Below are positions 53,301 through 63,709 of a stretch of DNA of 64,000 nucleotides, piece by piece. The stretch's first letter is position 1. Every line of letters begins with the position of its first letter. Source of the stretch: Bacilli bacterium. GTDB lineage: Bacteria; Bacillota_I; Bacilli_A; RF39; UBA660. The translations under genes and the position numbers were made by a program. The notes below the pieces were generated by a model, which saw nothing but the letters and a program-made list of their open reading frames with translations, did not search any database and was not told the origin of the DNA. The stretch covers positions 1 to 64,000 of the forward strand of contig JAFSGC010000007.1 in assembly GCA_017434825.1 (NCBI GenBank), written 5' to 3'.

Positions 53301-53328
53301 GAGTAATGTTTCACGTGAAACATTACTC
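53301..53328 (-). terminator. gyrA terminator containing parS site 2
   Basis: A perfect 28-bp palindrome whose centre is parS (TGTTTCACGTGAAACA, 53307-53322) and whose outer arms are GAGTAA/TTACTC. On the minus strand a T run follows, so the RNA hairpin should terminate gyrA transcripts. The stop codon of gyrA (53323-53325) is in the arm. Confidence 0.85.
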
Positions 53329-55770
53329 AGTTACTTCTTCTTCAACAATTTCTTCTTTATCAACAATACTTATAGCAGCTACTTTTTGATTGTCTTTTAA
53401 ATTAATTAATCTAACACCTTGAGTTACACGGCCTAAAACTGAAATTTGTTCAATCGGCATACGCATTGTCATGCCAGAATCAGTCATAATAATAACTTCT
53501 TTTTCTGATTCAGATACTTTGATTGCTGCTAGATTACCGTTTTTATCCGTAATATTTAAAGCTTTAACACCTTTGCTACCACGTTTTGTTTCACGGTACT
53601 CTTCAACGCTAGTTTGTTTTCCATATCCTTTTTCAGTAACTAATAAGATATTATCATTTTCTTTAACAATTTCTAAACAAATACAGTTGCTATCTTCAAG
53701 GTTGATACCTCTAACACCACTAGCTGTTCTTCCCATAACTCTGATTTCGTCTTCGTTGAAACGAACCATACGTCCAGAACTTGATCCTAAAAGAACAGTA
53801 TTATTGCCAGTTGTCTTCTTAACGCCAATTAATTCATCGTTTTCTTTTAAATTAATACAAATCTTGCCGGAATTTCTAATGTTATCAAATTCTTCTAATG
53901 CTGTTTTCTTGACGATACCTTGTTTAGTCGCAAATAACAAATATTTAGTCTCACTATCTTGAGTAGATAAAGAAATGATTGTATTAACGCTTTCTTCCTT
54001 ATCTAAAGGTAGCAAGTTAACAATTGGAATTCCCTTAGAAGTTCTACCATATTCAGGGATCTCATAACCTTTAATGCGATAAACCTTACCTTTGTTTGTA
54101 AAGAACATTAAATGATCATGTGTAGATAAACTCAACAATTTATCAACAAAATCTTCTTCGTTTGTGCTCATTCCTTTAATTCCTACGCCTCCACGACGTT
54201 GAGATCTAAATGTATCAGATGTAGTTCTCTTAATATAACCTTTATTAGTTAAAACTACCATGATATTTTCTTCAGGAATTAGAGATTCATCTTCAATATA
54301 CTCTATAGCAGTCATATCGATAGTTGTACGGCGTTCGTCACCGTATTTATCGGCAATTTCTTGCATTTCAGTCTTGATAATATTCAATACTTTTTCCTCA
54401 CTTGCAAGTATAGAACGTAATTCGTTGATCAATTTCATTAATTCATTTAATTCTTCTTCAATCTTATCTCTCTCTAAGCCAGTTAATCTACGAAGCTTCA
54501 TTTCTAGGATAGCTTCTGATTGAATTTCAGACAAACCGAACTTTTGTTCTAACTCTTTCTTTGCTGCAACGTCGCTTTCTGCGGCTTTAATAATGCGAAT
54601 TACTTCATCAATATTATCTAATGCAATTTTGTAACCTTCTAAAATGTGAACTCGTTTTTCAGCTTTGTCTAGATCAAATCTAGTACGTCTTATAATAACT
54701 TCTTTTTGATAATCAACATATTTTGAAATAATATCCTTCAAACCTAGAGTTTTTGGCACACCATTGTCTAACATTAAGAATATAATTCCATAATTTGTTT
54801 GAAATTGTGTATGTTTATATAGTTTATTTAAAATAACTTGCGGATTTGCGTCTCTTTTTAACGTAATTGTGATCTTTACGCCATCTTTTAAATCCGTATG
54901 ATAGTCTGAAATTCCTTCTATTGTCTTGTTATGTACTAATTCTGCAACTTTATTTTTTAGTTCTAAAGTAGTAACACCATAAGGAATTTCATCAATTACA
55001 ATGTAATTTTTACCATTTTTTTCTTCGATAGTAGCTTTACTACGTATTGTAATGCTTCCACGACCAGTGTCATAAGCTTGTTTTATGCCGCTGTTACCTA
55101 ATATAATTCCACCAGTTGGGAAATCTGGACCTTTAATATGTTGCATTAATCCTAAAGTATCAATTTCAGGATTATCAATATAAGCAATACATCCATTAAT
55201 AACTTCTCTTAAATTATGCGGTGGAATATTTGTTGCCATACCAACAGCAATACCCATTGTACCGTTAACTAATATATTAGGGAATCTAGAAGGTAAAACA
55301 TCAGGTTCTTTTCTAGATTCATCGTAGTTTGGTGAGAAATTAACTGTATCTTTATTAATATCTCTTAATAATTCTGTAGTAATTTTTGCAAGTCTTGCTT
55401 CTGTATAACGATAAGCTGCAGCACCATATCCTTCGATATTACCGAAGTTTCCATGGCCATCAACTAACATATAACGATAGTTGAAATCTTGTGCCATTCT
55501 TACCATTGCTTCATATATTGAAGAGTCACCATGTGGATGGTAACGTCCCATAACATCTCCGACTATTGTAGCCGATTTACGATGTTGTTTATCAGGTGTT
55601 AAACCATTTTCGCTCATAGCATATAAAATACGTCTATGAACAGGTTTTAAACCGTCTCTTAAGTCAGGTAAAGCTCTGGCTACAATAACACTCATTGAGT
55701 ATTCAAGAAACGATTTTTCAACTTCATCAACAATATTATTTTCTTGTAATCTATCTCTATTTTGATCCAT
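53323..55770 (-). CDS. gyrA: DNA gyrase subunit A
   Basis: 815 aa. Active-site Tyr in [12 protein letters not shown] (about 122), QRRGG region [11 protein letters not shown], and C-terminal beta-pinwheel repeats with the GyrA box near RSQRRGG. Cuts and rejoins the gate DNA. Follows gyrB by 14 bp. Ends inside the parS-bearing hairpin. Confidence 0.98.
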   Translation of the reverse strand: MDQNRDRLQENNIVDEVEKSFLEYSMSVIVARALPDLRDGLKPVHRRILYAMSENGLTPDKQHRKSATIVGDVMGRYHPHGDSSIYEAMVRMAQDFNYRYMLVDGHGNFGNIEGYGAAAYRYTEARLAKITTELLRDINKDTVNFSPNYDESRKEPDVLPSRFPNILVNGTMGIAVGMATNIPPHNLREVINGCIAYIDNPEIDTLGLMQHIKGPDFPTGGIILGNSGIKQAYDTGRGSITIRSKATIEEKNGKNYIVIDEIPYGVTTLELKNKVAELVHNKTIEGISDYHTDLKDGVKITITLKRDANPQVILNKLYKHTQFQTNYGIIFLMLDNGVPKTLGLKDIISKYVDYQKEVIIRRTRFDLDKAEKRVHILEGYKIALDNIDEVIRIIKAAESDVAAKKELEQKFGLSEIQSEAILEMKLRRLTGLERDKIEEELNELMKLINELRSILASEEKVLNIIKTEMQEIADKYGDERRTTIDMTAIEYIEDESLIPEENIMVVLTNKGYIKRTTSDTFRSQRRGGVGIKGMSTNEEDFVDKLLSLSTHDHLMFFTNKGKVYRIKGYEIPEYGRTSKGIPIVNLLPLDKEESVNTIISLSTQDSETKYLLFATKQGIVKKTALEEFDNIRNSGKICINLKENDELIGVKKTTGNNTVLLGSSSGRMVRFNEDEIRVMGRTASGVRGINLEDSNCICLEIVKENDNILLVTEKGYGKQTSVEEYRETKRGSKGVKALNITDKNGNLAAIKVSESEKEVIIMTDSGMTMRMPIEQISVLGRVTQGVRLINLKDNQKVAAISIVDKEEIVEEEVTE

Positions 55771-55784
55771 TATACCTTACCTCC

Positions 55785-57704
55785 CTAAACATCTAGATTT
55801 TGTACGTATACAGCGTTGTCTTCAATGAATTTTCTTCTTGGTTCAACTTCTTCACCCATTAGTTTTGAGAAAACTTCATCTGCTGCCATCGCATCATCTA
55901 CTGTTATTTTTCTTAAAATACGTTTATCTATATCCATTGTTGTCTCATTTAATTCTTCAGCATCCATTTCACCAAGACCTTTCATTCTCATAACGTCAGG
56001 CTTAACATTTCCAGGTAATGATTCTAAATATGCGTTCTTTTCTTCTTCATTTAGTACATACTTAATTGTTTTACCATGTTTTATACAGAATAATGGAGGT
56101 TGAGCTGCGTACACATGCCCCGCTTCCACAATAGGTCTAAAAAAGCGGTAAAATAACGTTAAAAGTAATACTCTAATATGAGATCCGTCAACGTCGGCAT
56201 CGGTCATAATTATAATTTTATGATATCTTAGCTTTTCTAAGTCAAATTCTTGACCAATTCCTGTACCAAATGCTGTAATAATAGTTCTAATTTCTTCATT
56301 GTCTAAAGCACGGTCTAACCTAGCTTTTTCAACATTTAATATTTTTCCACGAAGCGGTAAAATCGCTTGAGTCATTGAATTTCTACCTTTAATTGCAGAC
56401 CCACCAGCTGAATCCCCTTCGACTAGGAATATTTCACATACGCTGGCATCTTTTTCTTTACAATCCACAAGTTTTCCACCAAAATTTACTACGTCTAAGT
56501 CGCTTTTTCTTCTTGTAGCTTCTCTTGCTTTTTTTGCAGCAAGTCTAGCGTGTGAAGCAAGCATACTTTTTTCAACAATTACTTTTGCATCTTGTGGATG
56601 TTCCATTAAGAAACGCTCAAATCCTTGACCAAATATATCTGAAGCGATTTTTCTAACTTCCAAATTACCTAATTTTGTCTTTGTTTGGCCTTCGAATTGT
56701 GGATTTGGATGCTTACATGAAATAATCATTGTAAGACCTTCTCTTACGTCATCTCCAGTTAAATTATCAGCATTATCCTTTAAAATCTTAGCTTTTCTAG
56801 CATAATTGTTAATAATTCTTGTTAATGCTAATTTAACACCATCTTCATGCATACCACCTTCATAAGTATTAATATTATTAGTAAACGAGTATATTGAAGA
56901 GTTATAAGAATCGTTGTATTGTAATGCAACATCAATAATAATGTCATCAACTTGACCAGTAACCGATATTATATCTTCATGAATTGCCTTTTTAGTCTTA
57001 TTTAACATTTGAACATATTCAACAATACCACCATTATATAAGAAAGATTCATGTTTATCCTCTTCTCTTTCATCAATAAGTTGAATTCTTAGTCCTTTAT
57101 TTAAAAAAGCAAGTTCTTGTAATCTTTTATATAAAACATCATAGTCATAAACCGTAGTTTCCGTAAAAATTTCTGGATCTGGTAAGAATGTTACAGTTGT
57201 CCCAGTTCTATCTGCTGCACATTTATCAATAATTTCAATTGTTCCAACAGGTTTTCCACCATTTTCAAAACGTTGAAAATAAACATTTCCATCACGATAC
57301 ACACGAACTTCAAGCCATTTGGAAAGTGCGTTAACTACTGATGCACCTACACCATGTAATCCTCCAGATACCTTATATCCTCCGCCACCAAATTTACCAC
57401 CTGCGTGTAATACGGTAAAAATTGTTTCGATTGTTGATAATCCTGTCTTAGCATTCATACCAGTTGGCATTCCACGTCCGTCGTCTTTTACTGAAATTGA
57501 ATTATCTTTATGAATTTCAACTTCAATGTCATCACAATATCCTGCTAAAGATTCATCTACTGCATTATCAACAATTTCCCAAACTAAGTGATGTAATCCT
57601 TTGCTACTTGTGGTTCCGATATACATACCAGGTCTTTTTCTAACGGCTTCTAAACCTTCAAGAACCTGGATATCGCTATCGCCATAATTTACTTTATTAT
57701 CCAT
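55785..57704 (-). CDS. gyrB: DNA gyrase subunit B
   Basis: 639 aa. GHKL ATPase ([46 protein letters not shown]), Toprim with EGDSAGGSA and [19 protein letters not shown], and C-terminal [18 protein letters not shown]. Overlaps recF by 8 bp. Confidence 0.98.
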   Translation of the reverse strand: MDNKVNYGDSDIQVLEGLEAVRKRPGMYIGTTSSKGLHHLVWEIVDNAVDESLAGYCDDIEVEIHKDNSISVKDDGRGMPTGMNAKTGLSTIETIFTVLHAGGKFGGGGYKVSGGLHGVGASVVNALSKWLEVRVYRDGNVYFQRFENGGKPVGTIEIIDKCAADRTGTTVTFLPDPEIFTETTVYDYDVLYKRLQELAFLNKGLRIQLIDEREEDKHESFLYNGGIVEYVQMLNKTKKAIHEDIISVTGQVDDIIIDVALQYNDSYNSSIYSFTNNINTYEGGMHEDGVKLALTRIINNYARKAKILKDNADNLTGDDVREGLTMIISCKHPNPQFEGQTKTKLGNLEVRKIASDIFGQGFERFLMEHPQDAKVIVEKSMLASHARLAAKKAREATRRKSDLDVVNFGGKLVDCKEKDASVCEIFLVEGDSAGGSAIKGRNSMTQAILPLRGKILNVEKARLDRALDNEEIRTIITAFGTGIGQEFDLEKLRYHKIIIMTDADVDGSHIRVLLLTLFYRFFRPIVEAGHVYAAQPPLFCIKHGKTIKYVLNEEEKNAYLESLPGNVKPDVMRMKGLGEMDAEELNETTMDIDKRILRKITVDDAMAADEVFSKLMGEEVEPRRKFIEDNAVYVQNLDV

Positions 57705-58797
57705 TTATTTCATCCCTTTCAATGTTGCCATCTTCTACTTTAAAAATGGTACTATCTTTTAATAAATTTTTGTCTATCTTATCTATATTTGTCGTTGTTA
57801 TAAAGGTTTGTACCTCTTTATTTAACATATTAATTATATTATTAATCTTTTTGTCATCTAGTTCACTAAATAAGTCATCTAAAATCAAAATTGGATACTG
57901 ATTTTTTATTTTTTTAACAATTAATAATTCAGAAAGTTTAAATGATATAATTGCATTTTTTTGTTGACCAACACTACCATATTCTTTAATACTATTTCCG
58001 TCTAAAATAAAGTCAATATCATCATGATGGATTCCCATTAAAGTCTTACCAAAAGCCATTTCTTTACGATAATTCTTTTGATACATTTCCAACACTTTAT
58101 CAACATCTTTTTTACTAAATGAACTTTTATATTTTATTTGTAAATCACCATACTCAAATATATTTTTATATATTTTTGAGATATGTTCATTTATCATTTC
58201 AATATAGTTTGATCTCAAATTATGTATTTTAAAGCCAAAATCAACGAGTTTTCTAGTTAAGATATCCAAATAGTCAGAGGAAGCATTTCCATTCAAATAA
58301 AGCTGTTTTAAATATGCATTACGATGTTTTAATATCTTGTTGTAAGAACTTAATAGCACTAAATACTCTTTATTGACTTGCGATATCTCGATATCTAGTA
58401 GTTTTCTACGAAATGCTGGAGAATCACTTATTATTTTGGTATCCAAAGGATTAAATAAAATTATATTAATTCTTGAAACGTAATCACTAATTTTATTAAT
58501 TTTATCAGAATCAATATAGACTTTTTTACCATTTTGATTCAAATCTAATTGATATCTGGTCTTTTCACCTGTAATTACAGTACCTTTAATAATTGTTTCT
58601 TGAGCACCTTTTTTAATTAAGTTTGCATCATTACTGGTTCTAAATGATTTTGTTAAGGCCAACATATAGATAGCTTCAATAAGATTTGATTTACCACTAC
58701 CATTATTACCATATATCAAATTTAAAGTATTTGAAAATGTAATGTCAAGGTTGTTATAATTTCGATAATTAATTAACTTTAAATTTTCAATTTTCAT
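57697..58797 (-). CDS. recF: DNA replication and repair protein RecF
   Basis: 366 aa. [22 protein letters not shown], Walker [15 protein letters not shown] (about 31-44), signature [21 protein letters not shown] and Walker [24 protein letters not shown] lies 6 bp before the ATG at 58797; seven extra codons upstream are unsupported. In most Bacilli yaaA lies between dnaN and recF; here a ComK-like gene does. Confidence 0.96.
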   Translation of the reverse strand: MKIENLKLINYRNYNNLDITFSNTLNLIYGNNGSGKSNLIEAIYMLALTKSFRTSNDANLIKKGAQETIIKGTVITGEKTRYQLDLNQNGKKVYIDSDKINKISDYVSRINIILFNPLDTKIISDSPAFRRKLLDIEISQVNKEYLVLLSSYNKILKHRNAYLKQLYLNGNASSDYLDILTRKLVDFGFKIHNLRSNYIEMINEHISKIYKNIFEYGDLQIKYKSSFSKKDVDKVLEMYQKNYRKEMAFGKTLMGIHHDDIDFILDGNSIKEYGSVGQQKNAIISFKLSELLIVKKIKNQYPILILDDLFSELDDKKINNIINMLNKEVQTFITTTNIDKIDKNLLKDSTIFKVEDGNIERDEING

Positions 58798-58884
58798 TTT
58801 AAACCTCTTTTTAAACAAAATATTAAATATTTATCTTGTTTACGTACTCCTCTACACAATATAATTATAGCATAAAAATGGCAC

Positions 58885-58916
58885 AAAAAAAAGCAAAATC
58901 AACGTTTTTTGCTTTT
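58885..58916 (-). terminator. Terminator of the comK-like gene
   Basis: Minus strand AAGCAAAA, loop, TTTTGCTT, then TTTTTT, overlapping the last codons. Confidence 0.8.
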
Positions 58917-59345
58917 TAAAACTGATTCTAATCTTGATGAGCGAAATATTTGATTACTAATAATTCTTTCAGATATTTCAAATTCAAATTTACGGCTATT
59001 TTTTAGTAAAATTACTACCTTATTTTGACCGTTATTATAATATTTTTCAATCGCATTATAGTTTAACCATACACAATCGTCATTTTTTACTGACGTTGTT
59101 GGAAAAATGATGATTTCTTTTACTTCACTTACTACAATAGGACATTTATATTTAACTCCTATCATGTAATCTGTAGATTCGCATCTTCCTAAATATGAAC
59201 TACCATAATACTTACAACTATCATTAACTAGATCAAATGGTCTTTTATTAACAATATAACTAACATAATTTTCAATTACTTTGCTTTTATTTTTAGCATA
59301 AGGCATTATCATTAGTGTATTTTCACTAATAAAATAATTATCCAC
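58899..59345 (-). CDS. comK: ComK-like competence transcription factor
   Basis: 148 aa against 192 in B. subtilis. VNDSCKYYGSSYLGRCESTDYMIGVKYKCPIVVS aligns with the ComK core (DRSCRFFGSSYAGRK...KPPIMV), followed by IIIFPTTSVKNDDCVWLNYNAIEKY and ISNQIFRSSRLESVL. The ComK C-terminus is missing, which in Bacillus carries the MecA-ClpC degradation tag. A GTG at 59345 lies 6 bp after GGGGGA and is preferred over a TTG at 59363. Unusual place between dnaN and recF. Confidence 0.8.
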   Translation of the reverse strand: MDNYFISENTLMIMPYAKNKSKVIENYVSYIVNKRPFDLVNDSCKYYGSSYLGRCESTDYMIGVKYKCPIVVSEVKEIIIFPTTSVKNDDCVWLNYNAIEKYYNNGQNKVVILLKNSRKFEFEISERIISNQIFRSSRLESVLKSKKR

Positions 59346-59409
59346 AAAAATTCCCCCAGACAATTACCTTATAGCATAAATATTATAAAATTAATGTCGA
59401 TTTATCGGA

Positions 59410-60528
59410 TTAATATGTTTTAATTGGTAAAATTAACTCAATAATTGTATCATCATCAACAGCATTAATAATAATAGGCTTATCATCACTGTTGATAAGT
59501 AGGATAATATTTGTTGTATTTAATACTTTTAATGCATCCATCATATATTTTGATGAGAAACTAATATCTAATTTGTTTTTATTATTTGATTCAATAATTA
59601 ATTCTTCTTTAGTTTTTCCACTTTCTGCAGATGAACCATAAATAGTCATTTTCTTATCATCAATACTCATTTTAACAATGTTTTTATCCTTACTTAAAGT
59701 AATAATTGATGCTCTATCGATAGCGTCATAATACTCTTTTAAATTTAAATTAATCATATATTCAAAATCTTTTGGAATATAATTTGTTGTATCTGGATAA
59801 GTTCCATTTAAAAGTGTACTTTGGAACATTATATTTTTATAGATAAATAAAATTTTGTTGTTAAATAAGTGGATTTCCACATCATCTTCGTCTTTTAAGA
59901 TAGAAACTAATTCTGTAACACTTTTTCCTGGGATAACAATGTTGATAGATTCTTCAATAGGTTTAGATAGTTTAATAACCTTTTTTGCTAAACGATAAGA
60001 ATCTGTTGCAATACATTCTAAAATATCACCGTTTATCTTAATATTAATACCTGTTAATAAAGGTCTAACTTCTTGTGTAGACATTGCATAAGATGTTTGG
60101 TTAATAATTTGTCTTAATAATGTTGCTTCTAAGTTAATAACATTTGCACTAGTATCAATTGCAATATTAGGATAATCAGATAAATTATAACAATTTAGAA
60201 CAAATTCGTTAGTATCTGAATAAATCTTAACATTATTGTTATCTATACTTTCAAAATATATTAAATTAGTAGGCATTTTTCTAATAATATCTAATATATA
60301 TCTACTTTGAATTACTAATTTTCCTTCTTTTTCAATATTTTTAATTTCTTTTTTATCAATAGTTACTTTAATAGTAAGTTCACTATCACTAGCAAGTAAT
60401 TCTAAACCATTACTATTAACTTCCATTACTATTCCATTTAATACTGGAATTGTTATTTTTTGTGATAAAGCTTTTACTACATTGTTTAAAGCTTCTAATA
60501 AAATGTTTTTATCAATTGTAAATTTCAT
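59410..60528 (-). CDS. dnaN: DNA polymerase III beta subunit (sliding clamp)
   Basis: 372 aa. Three repeated clamp domains of about 120 residues; ALSQKITIPVLNGIVMEV, SYAMSTQEVRPLLTGINI and the C-terminal ELILPIKTY (usual LPMRTY/LPVRTY). Follows dnaA across a 122-bp spacer with DnaA-box-like sequences. Confidence 0.97.
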   Translation of the reverse strand: MKFTIDKNILLEALNNVVKALSQKITIPVLNGIVMEVNSNGLELLASDSELTIKVTIDKKEIKNIEKEGKLVIQSRYILDIIRKMPTNLIYFESIDNNNVKIYSDTNEFVLNCYNLSDYPNIAIDTSANVINLEATLLRQIINQTSYAMSTQEVRPLLTGINIKINGDILECIATDSYRLAKKVIKLSKPIEESINIVIPGKSVTELVSILKDEDDVEIHLFNNKILFIYKNIMFQSTLLNGTYPDTTNYIPKDFEYMINLNLKEYYDAIDRASIITLSKDKNIVKMSIDDKKMTIYGSSAESGKTKEELIIESNNKNKLDISFSSKYMMDALKVLNTTNIILLINSDDKPIIINAVDDDTIIELILPIKTY

Positions 60529-60650
60529 ATTTCTCCTCTTTCTTTTTTTATTAAATAAAAATTATTATTATATTTATACTGTTCATGTTGTGGAAAACTT
60601 GTTGAACGTCCTTTATACCTAGTTTTGTATTAAAAAAATTTTCCACATTT
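60529..60650. other. dnaA-dnaN spacer with DnaA-box-like motifs
   Basis: AT-rich spacer. TGTGGAAAA (about 60589) and TTTCCACAT (about 60640) resemble degenerate DnaA boxes. Long A/T tracts near 60545-60580 could unwind. May be the second lobe of a bipartite origin, or a dnaN promoter region. Confidence 0.4.
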
Positions 60651-62015
60651 TTATAACTTATTTTTAATTTCTTTAACAATTGTGTTTAATTTTTCATCTG
60701 TTTTAAGATCATTTGTAATTTTATCATAAGATGCAGATATTGTTGAATGATCTCTCCCCCCGAATTCTAAGCCAATTCTTGCAAGTCCTTCGTCAGTTTC
60801 TACTCTACATAAGTAAATAGCTATATGCCTTGGTTTGGCAATATTACTTGTTTTTTTCTTACTTTTTAAGTCTGCTACTGTTATGTTGAAATAATCTGCT
60901 ACAGTCTTTTGAATCTTTGTTATTGAATTATCAGCATAAATATTTATATTTAAATAATCTTTAAGTGCTTCGATTGCAAAGTTTAAGTCTATTCTATCAG
61001 GAACCATCATAGCGGTATAAGCCATTAATCTTTTTATAGTTCCTTCTATAAATCTTATATCATTTTGACATGAATTAGCAATATATTCGATAATTTCTTG
61101 ACTTAATTTGTCTTCTAAAGATGTATTTTTAATTTTACTATTAATTATTTTGCATCGTAAGTTGAAATCTGGTGGATAAATATCAACAGGTAATCCCCAC
61201 ATAAATCTACTTCTTAGTCTATCTTCAATTTTCTTTAAATCATCAGGCGATCGGTCACTACTGATAATTATTTGTTTATTTGCTTGATATAATGCATTAA
61301 AAGTATGGAAGAATTCTTGTTGAGATTTATCTGCTCCTACTAAAAATTGAATATCATCTATAATTAAAACATCAACATTTTGATATTTATTTTTAAAGTT
61401 TTTAGCATATTCAATGCTATCTACTCCCTTTTCTATTGAGGCAAAACCAGTATAATCTGCTACAAAGTCATTACTAGTTATATATAAAACTTTTTTATTT
61501 GAGTTCTGAACTATATAATTCCCTATTGCGTGCATCAAGTGAGTTTTCCCTATTCCACTTTTTCCATATAAAAATAATGGATTGTGGATTGTTCCGGGAT
61601 TTTCTGCTACTGCATGTGCAGAAACTACTGCTAATCTATTGGAATCCCCTACTACAAACGATTCAAAAGTATATTTGGGATTTAAGTTGGTTTCCCATTC
61701 GTCATCTATAAGGGGGTTGTTTACAATTTGTGAGATTTCGACTTCATTTGATTTATTTTCTTCTTCTAATTCATCTTCGGTTATGTACTCTATTTCAAAG
61801 TTTTGTCCGGTTATTGTATAAAGTGTGGAATTAATTATATCTTTGTAATTATTACTTAACATATTCTTATGAATTTGCATTGGAACTTTGATTTTTAACT
61901 TATTATCATGCAAAGAAACAGGTTCTATTTTTGAAAACCATAAATTAAAAACGTTAATACTAACTGCTTGTTCAATTTCTTCTAAAAACGATTTAAAAAG
62001 TTCCTCTATTTTCAT
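60651..62015 (-). CDS. dnaA: Chromosomal replication initiator DnaA
   Basis: 454 aa. Domain I (about 1-75), linker, AAA+ domain III with LYGKSGIGKTHLMHAIGNYI (Walker A) and LIIDDIQFL (Walker B), and domain IV with KPRHIAIYLCRVETDEGLARIGLEFGGRDHSTISASY for DnaA-box binding. The ATG at 62015 fits the family; codons before it are not conserved. Start of the replication operon next to oriC. Confidence 0.97.
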   Translation of the reverse strand: MKIEELFKSFLEEIEQAVSINVFNLWFSKIEPVSLHDNKLKIKVPMQIHKNMLSNNYKDIINSTLYTITGQNFEIEYITEDELEEENKSNEVEISQIVNNPLIDDEWETNLNPKYTFESFVVGDSNRLAVVSAHAVAENPGTIHNPLFLYGKSGIGKTHLMHAIGNYIVQNSNKKVLYITSNDFVADYTGFASIEKGVDSIEYAKNFKNKYQNVDVLIIDDIQFLVGADKSQQEFFHTFNALYQANKQIIISSDRSPDDLKKIEDRLRSRFMWGLPVDIYPPDFNLRCKIINSKIKNTSLEDKLSQEIIEYIANSCQNDIRFIEGTIKRLMAYTAMMVPDRIDLNFAIEALKDYLNINIYADNSITKIQKTVADYFNITVADLKSKKKTSNIAKPRHIAIYLCRVETDEGLARIGLEFGGRDHSTISASYDKITNDLKTDEKLNTIVKEIKNKL

Positions 62016-62271
62016 CCCATACCCCACACAATTTTTTCAACATCTTAATTGTAACTTATTTTTAAATAAAGATAAAGATTTATTTGTTTTTTTCAAGATT
62101 TCCACACAAGTTATCAACACGTTCTACCCCGTTGTTTAGTATCTTAACACAAGATTTTAACACTTTCAACAAAATTAAAATGTGGGAAAAAATAATTTAT
62201 CAACACACCTGTTTTTTGCTTGTTGTTGAATTGTTGATAAGTATGTTATAATCTTTTTACTTAGGAGATTT
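62016..62271. other. Origin of replication region (oriC)
   Basis: Between dnaA and the divergent rightward genes. DnaA boxes of the form TTATCAACA at 62111-62119 (+), 62197-62205 (+) and TGTTGATAA at 62232-62240 (-). Related degenerate boxes: TTTCCACAC near 62098, TTTCAACAA near 62165, TGTGGGAAA near 62181. An AT-rich block at 62047-62095 is the likely unwinding element. Strand switch of gene direction agrees with an origin here. Confidence 0.85.
62224..62252 (+). promoter_or_regulatory. Putative promoter of the cation transporter gene
   Basis: -10 TATAAT (62247-62252); the -35 (TGTTGA, 62224-62229, 17-bp spacer) is weak. A DnaA box (62232-62240) lies in the spacer, so DnaA could repress it. 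Confidence 0.5.
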
Positions 62272-63135
62272 ATGAAAGAAAAAAGACAAATTAAAAAAGC
62301 TAGTTTGTTAGGTATTTTTGGAAATATCTTTTTATTAATTATAAAAGCAGTTGTGGGATTTATTTTCCATAGTCAAGCAATGATTGCTGATGCTACAAAT
62401 AGCGCAGGGGATATTTTTGCTTCAATAATGGCTTTTATAGGTAATAAGATAGCAGGGGAACCCGCAGATGATGATCACAACGTTGGCCATGGTAAAGCAG
62501 AGTATATCTTTTCCTTATTTATAGGAACTGCTATGGTATTGGCATCATTAATAGTAATAATCACAAGTATTAAAAATTTATTAACGTCATCTAAGTTTGA
62601 GTATTCTTATATATTAATTGCAATTTGTATAATAACAATTATTACGAAGCTTTCATTATATATATATACAAAAGTTATTTATAAGAAAAATAAAAGTATT
62701 CTTATAAAATCTTTATATCAAGATCATCGTAACGATTGTATGATAACAACAGGAACTTTAATTAGTATAATATTTGCTTTCTTTAATATATACTGGTTAG
62801 ATAGTGTAGTAGGTATATTAATATCTTGTTGGATAATTTATTCTGGGATAAAAATTATAACTGAAAGTTATGAAGTTCTAATGGATCAAAGTATTGATCA
62901 AGAAAGTAGAGAAAAAATTGAATACATCATTCATAATTATTCAAAAGATATTGATATGGGGTCAATGAGCTCAATTCCAATTGGTTATAAATATATAATT
63001 GTTTTAACAATTTATGTTGATGGAAATATGACTACAAGAAAAGCTCATGATATAACAAAAGAATTACAAACAAAGATAAAAAAACAAGTAAAAAGGGTAG
63101 ATAGAGTAATAATTCATGTCAATCCAAAGGATTAG
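62272..63135 (+). CDS. Cation diffusion facilitator family transporter
   Basis: 287 aa, six transmembrane helices. Metal site residues in DATNSAGDI (TM2) and in the TM5 region NDCMITTGTLI; the loop DDDHNVGHGKAEYI and the C-terminal cytoplasmic domain (REKIEYIIHNYSKDI...RVDRVIIHVNP) are standard CDF features. Exports Zn, Mn or Fe in exchange for protons; metal not predictable here. First gene right of oriC, where Bacillus has rpmH directly. AGGAG precedes the ATG. Confidence 0.92.
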   Translation: MKEKRQIKKASLLGIFGNIFLLIIKAVVGFIFHSQAMIADATNSAGDIFASIMAFIGNKIAGEPADDDHNVGHGKAEYIFSLFIGTAMVLASLIVIITSIKNLLTSSKFEYSYILIAICIITIITKLSLYIYTKVIYKKNKSILIKSLYQDHRNDCMITTGTLISIIFAFFNIYWLDSVVGILISCWIIYSGIKIITESYEVLMDQSIDQESREKIEYIIHNYSKDIDMGSMSSIPIGYKYIIVLTIYVDGNMTTRKAHDITKELQTKIKKQVKRVDRVIIHVNPKD

Positions 63136-63147
63136 GAAACTTTATCC

Positions 63148-63177
63148 TTGACATAATCAATATTTAAATATTATAAT
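63148..63177 (+). promoter_or_regulatory. rpmH promoter
   Basis: TTGACA (63148-63153), 18 bp, TATAAT (63172-63177). Perfect hexamers. Confidence 0.85.
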
Positions 63178-63205
63178 AGAAACGCTAAAAAGGAGAAATT
63201 ATAAA

Positions 63206-63328
63206 ATGAAAAGAACTTATCAACCAAATAAACGTAAAATGAAAAAGACTCATGGTTTCTTTTCTAGAAAAGGTGGAAACGTTTTATCATCTCGTCGTAG
63301 AAAAGGAAGAAAAAGATTATCAAAATAA
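63206..63328 (+). CDS. rpmH: 50S ribosomal protein L34, shortened
   Basis: 40 aa, read directly: [20 protein letters not shown] then [20 protein letters not shown]. The usual length is 44. The middle segment RARMSTKNGR of other L34 proteins is reduced here to FSRKGGN, a loss of about four residues, while both ends are conserved. AAGGAG lies 8 bp before the ATG. Followed by a strong terminator and rnpA. Confidence 0.95.
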   Translation: MKRTYQPNKRKMKKTHGFFSRKGGNVLSSRRRKGRKRLSK

Positions 63329-63354
63329 AAACCACTTAAGTAAGTGGTTTTTTT
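63329..63354 (+). terminator. Terminator of rpmH
   Basis: ACCACTT-AAGT-AAGTGGT followed by TTTTTTT. Confidence 0.85.
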
Positions 63355-63373
63355 ACAATAATGAGGTAATTTG

Positions 63374-63709
63374 ATGAAAAAACACGAAAGAGTAAAGTCA
63401 AATATTATATTTAATGAGATAATAAATAAAGGTAAAAAAGTTGGAAATCAATATTTTACTATTTTTTTTATTGGAAAAAATGAAGAAAGACCTCAATTTG
63501 GAATAGCGGTTCCTAAAAGACTAGGAAATGCTGTTGTAAGAAATCGACTTAAAAGACAAACTAGAGAACTACTTGATAAAACTAAATTATTATTTAAAAA
63601 TCAACGAAACTATATTATAATAGTAAAAGAAAAATGTTTAAGAGAAAGTTTTGTTGATAAATTAGAAGCTTTACAACAATTGATAGGAGATATAAATGAA
63701 AAGAAATAA
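63374..63709 (+). CDS. rnpA: Ribonuclease P protein component
   Basis: 111 aa. KKHERVKSNIIFNEIINKGKK, FGIAVPKRLGNAVVRNRLKRQTRELL with the basic RNR motif that binds the P RNA. ATG at 63374 follows GAGG; a TTG just before it is less likely. Overlaps yidC by 14 bp. Confidence 0.96.
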   Translation: MKKHERVKSNIIFNEIINKGKKVGNQYFTIFFIGKNEERPQFGIAVPKRLGNAVVRNRLKRQTRELLDKTKLLFKNQRNYIIIVKEKCLRESFVDKLEALQQLIGDINEKK

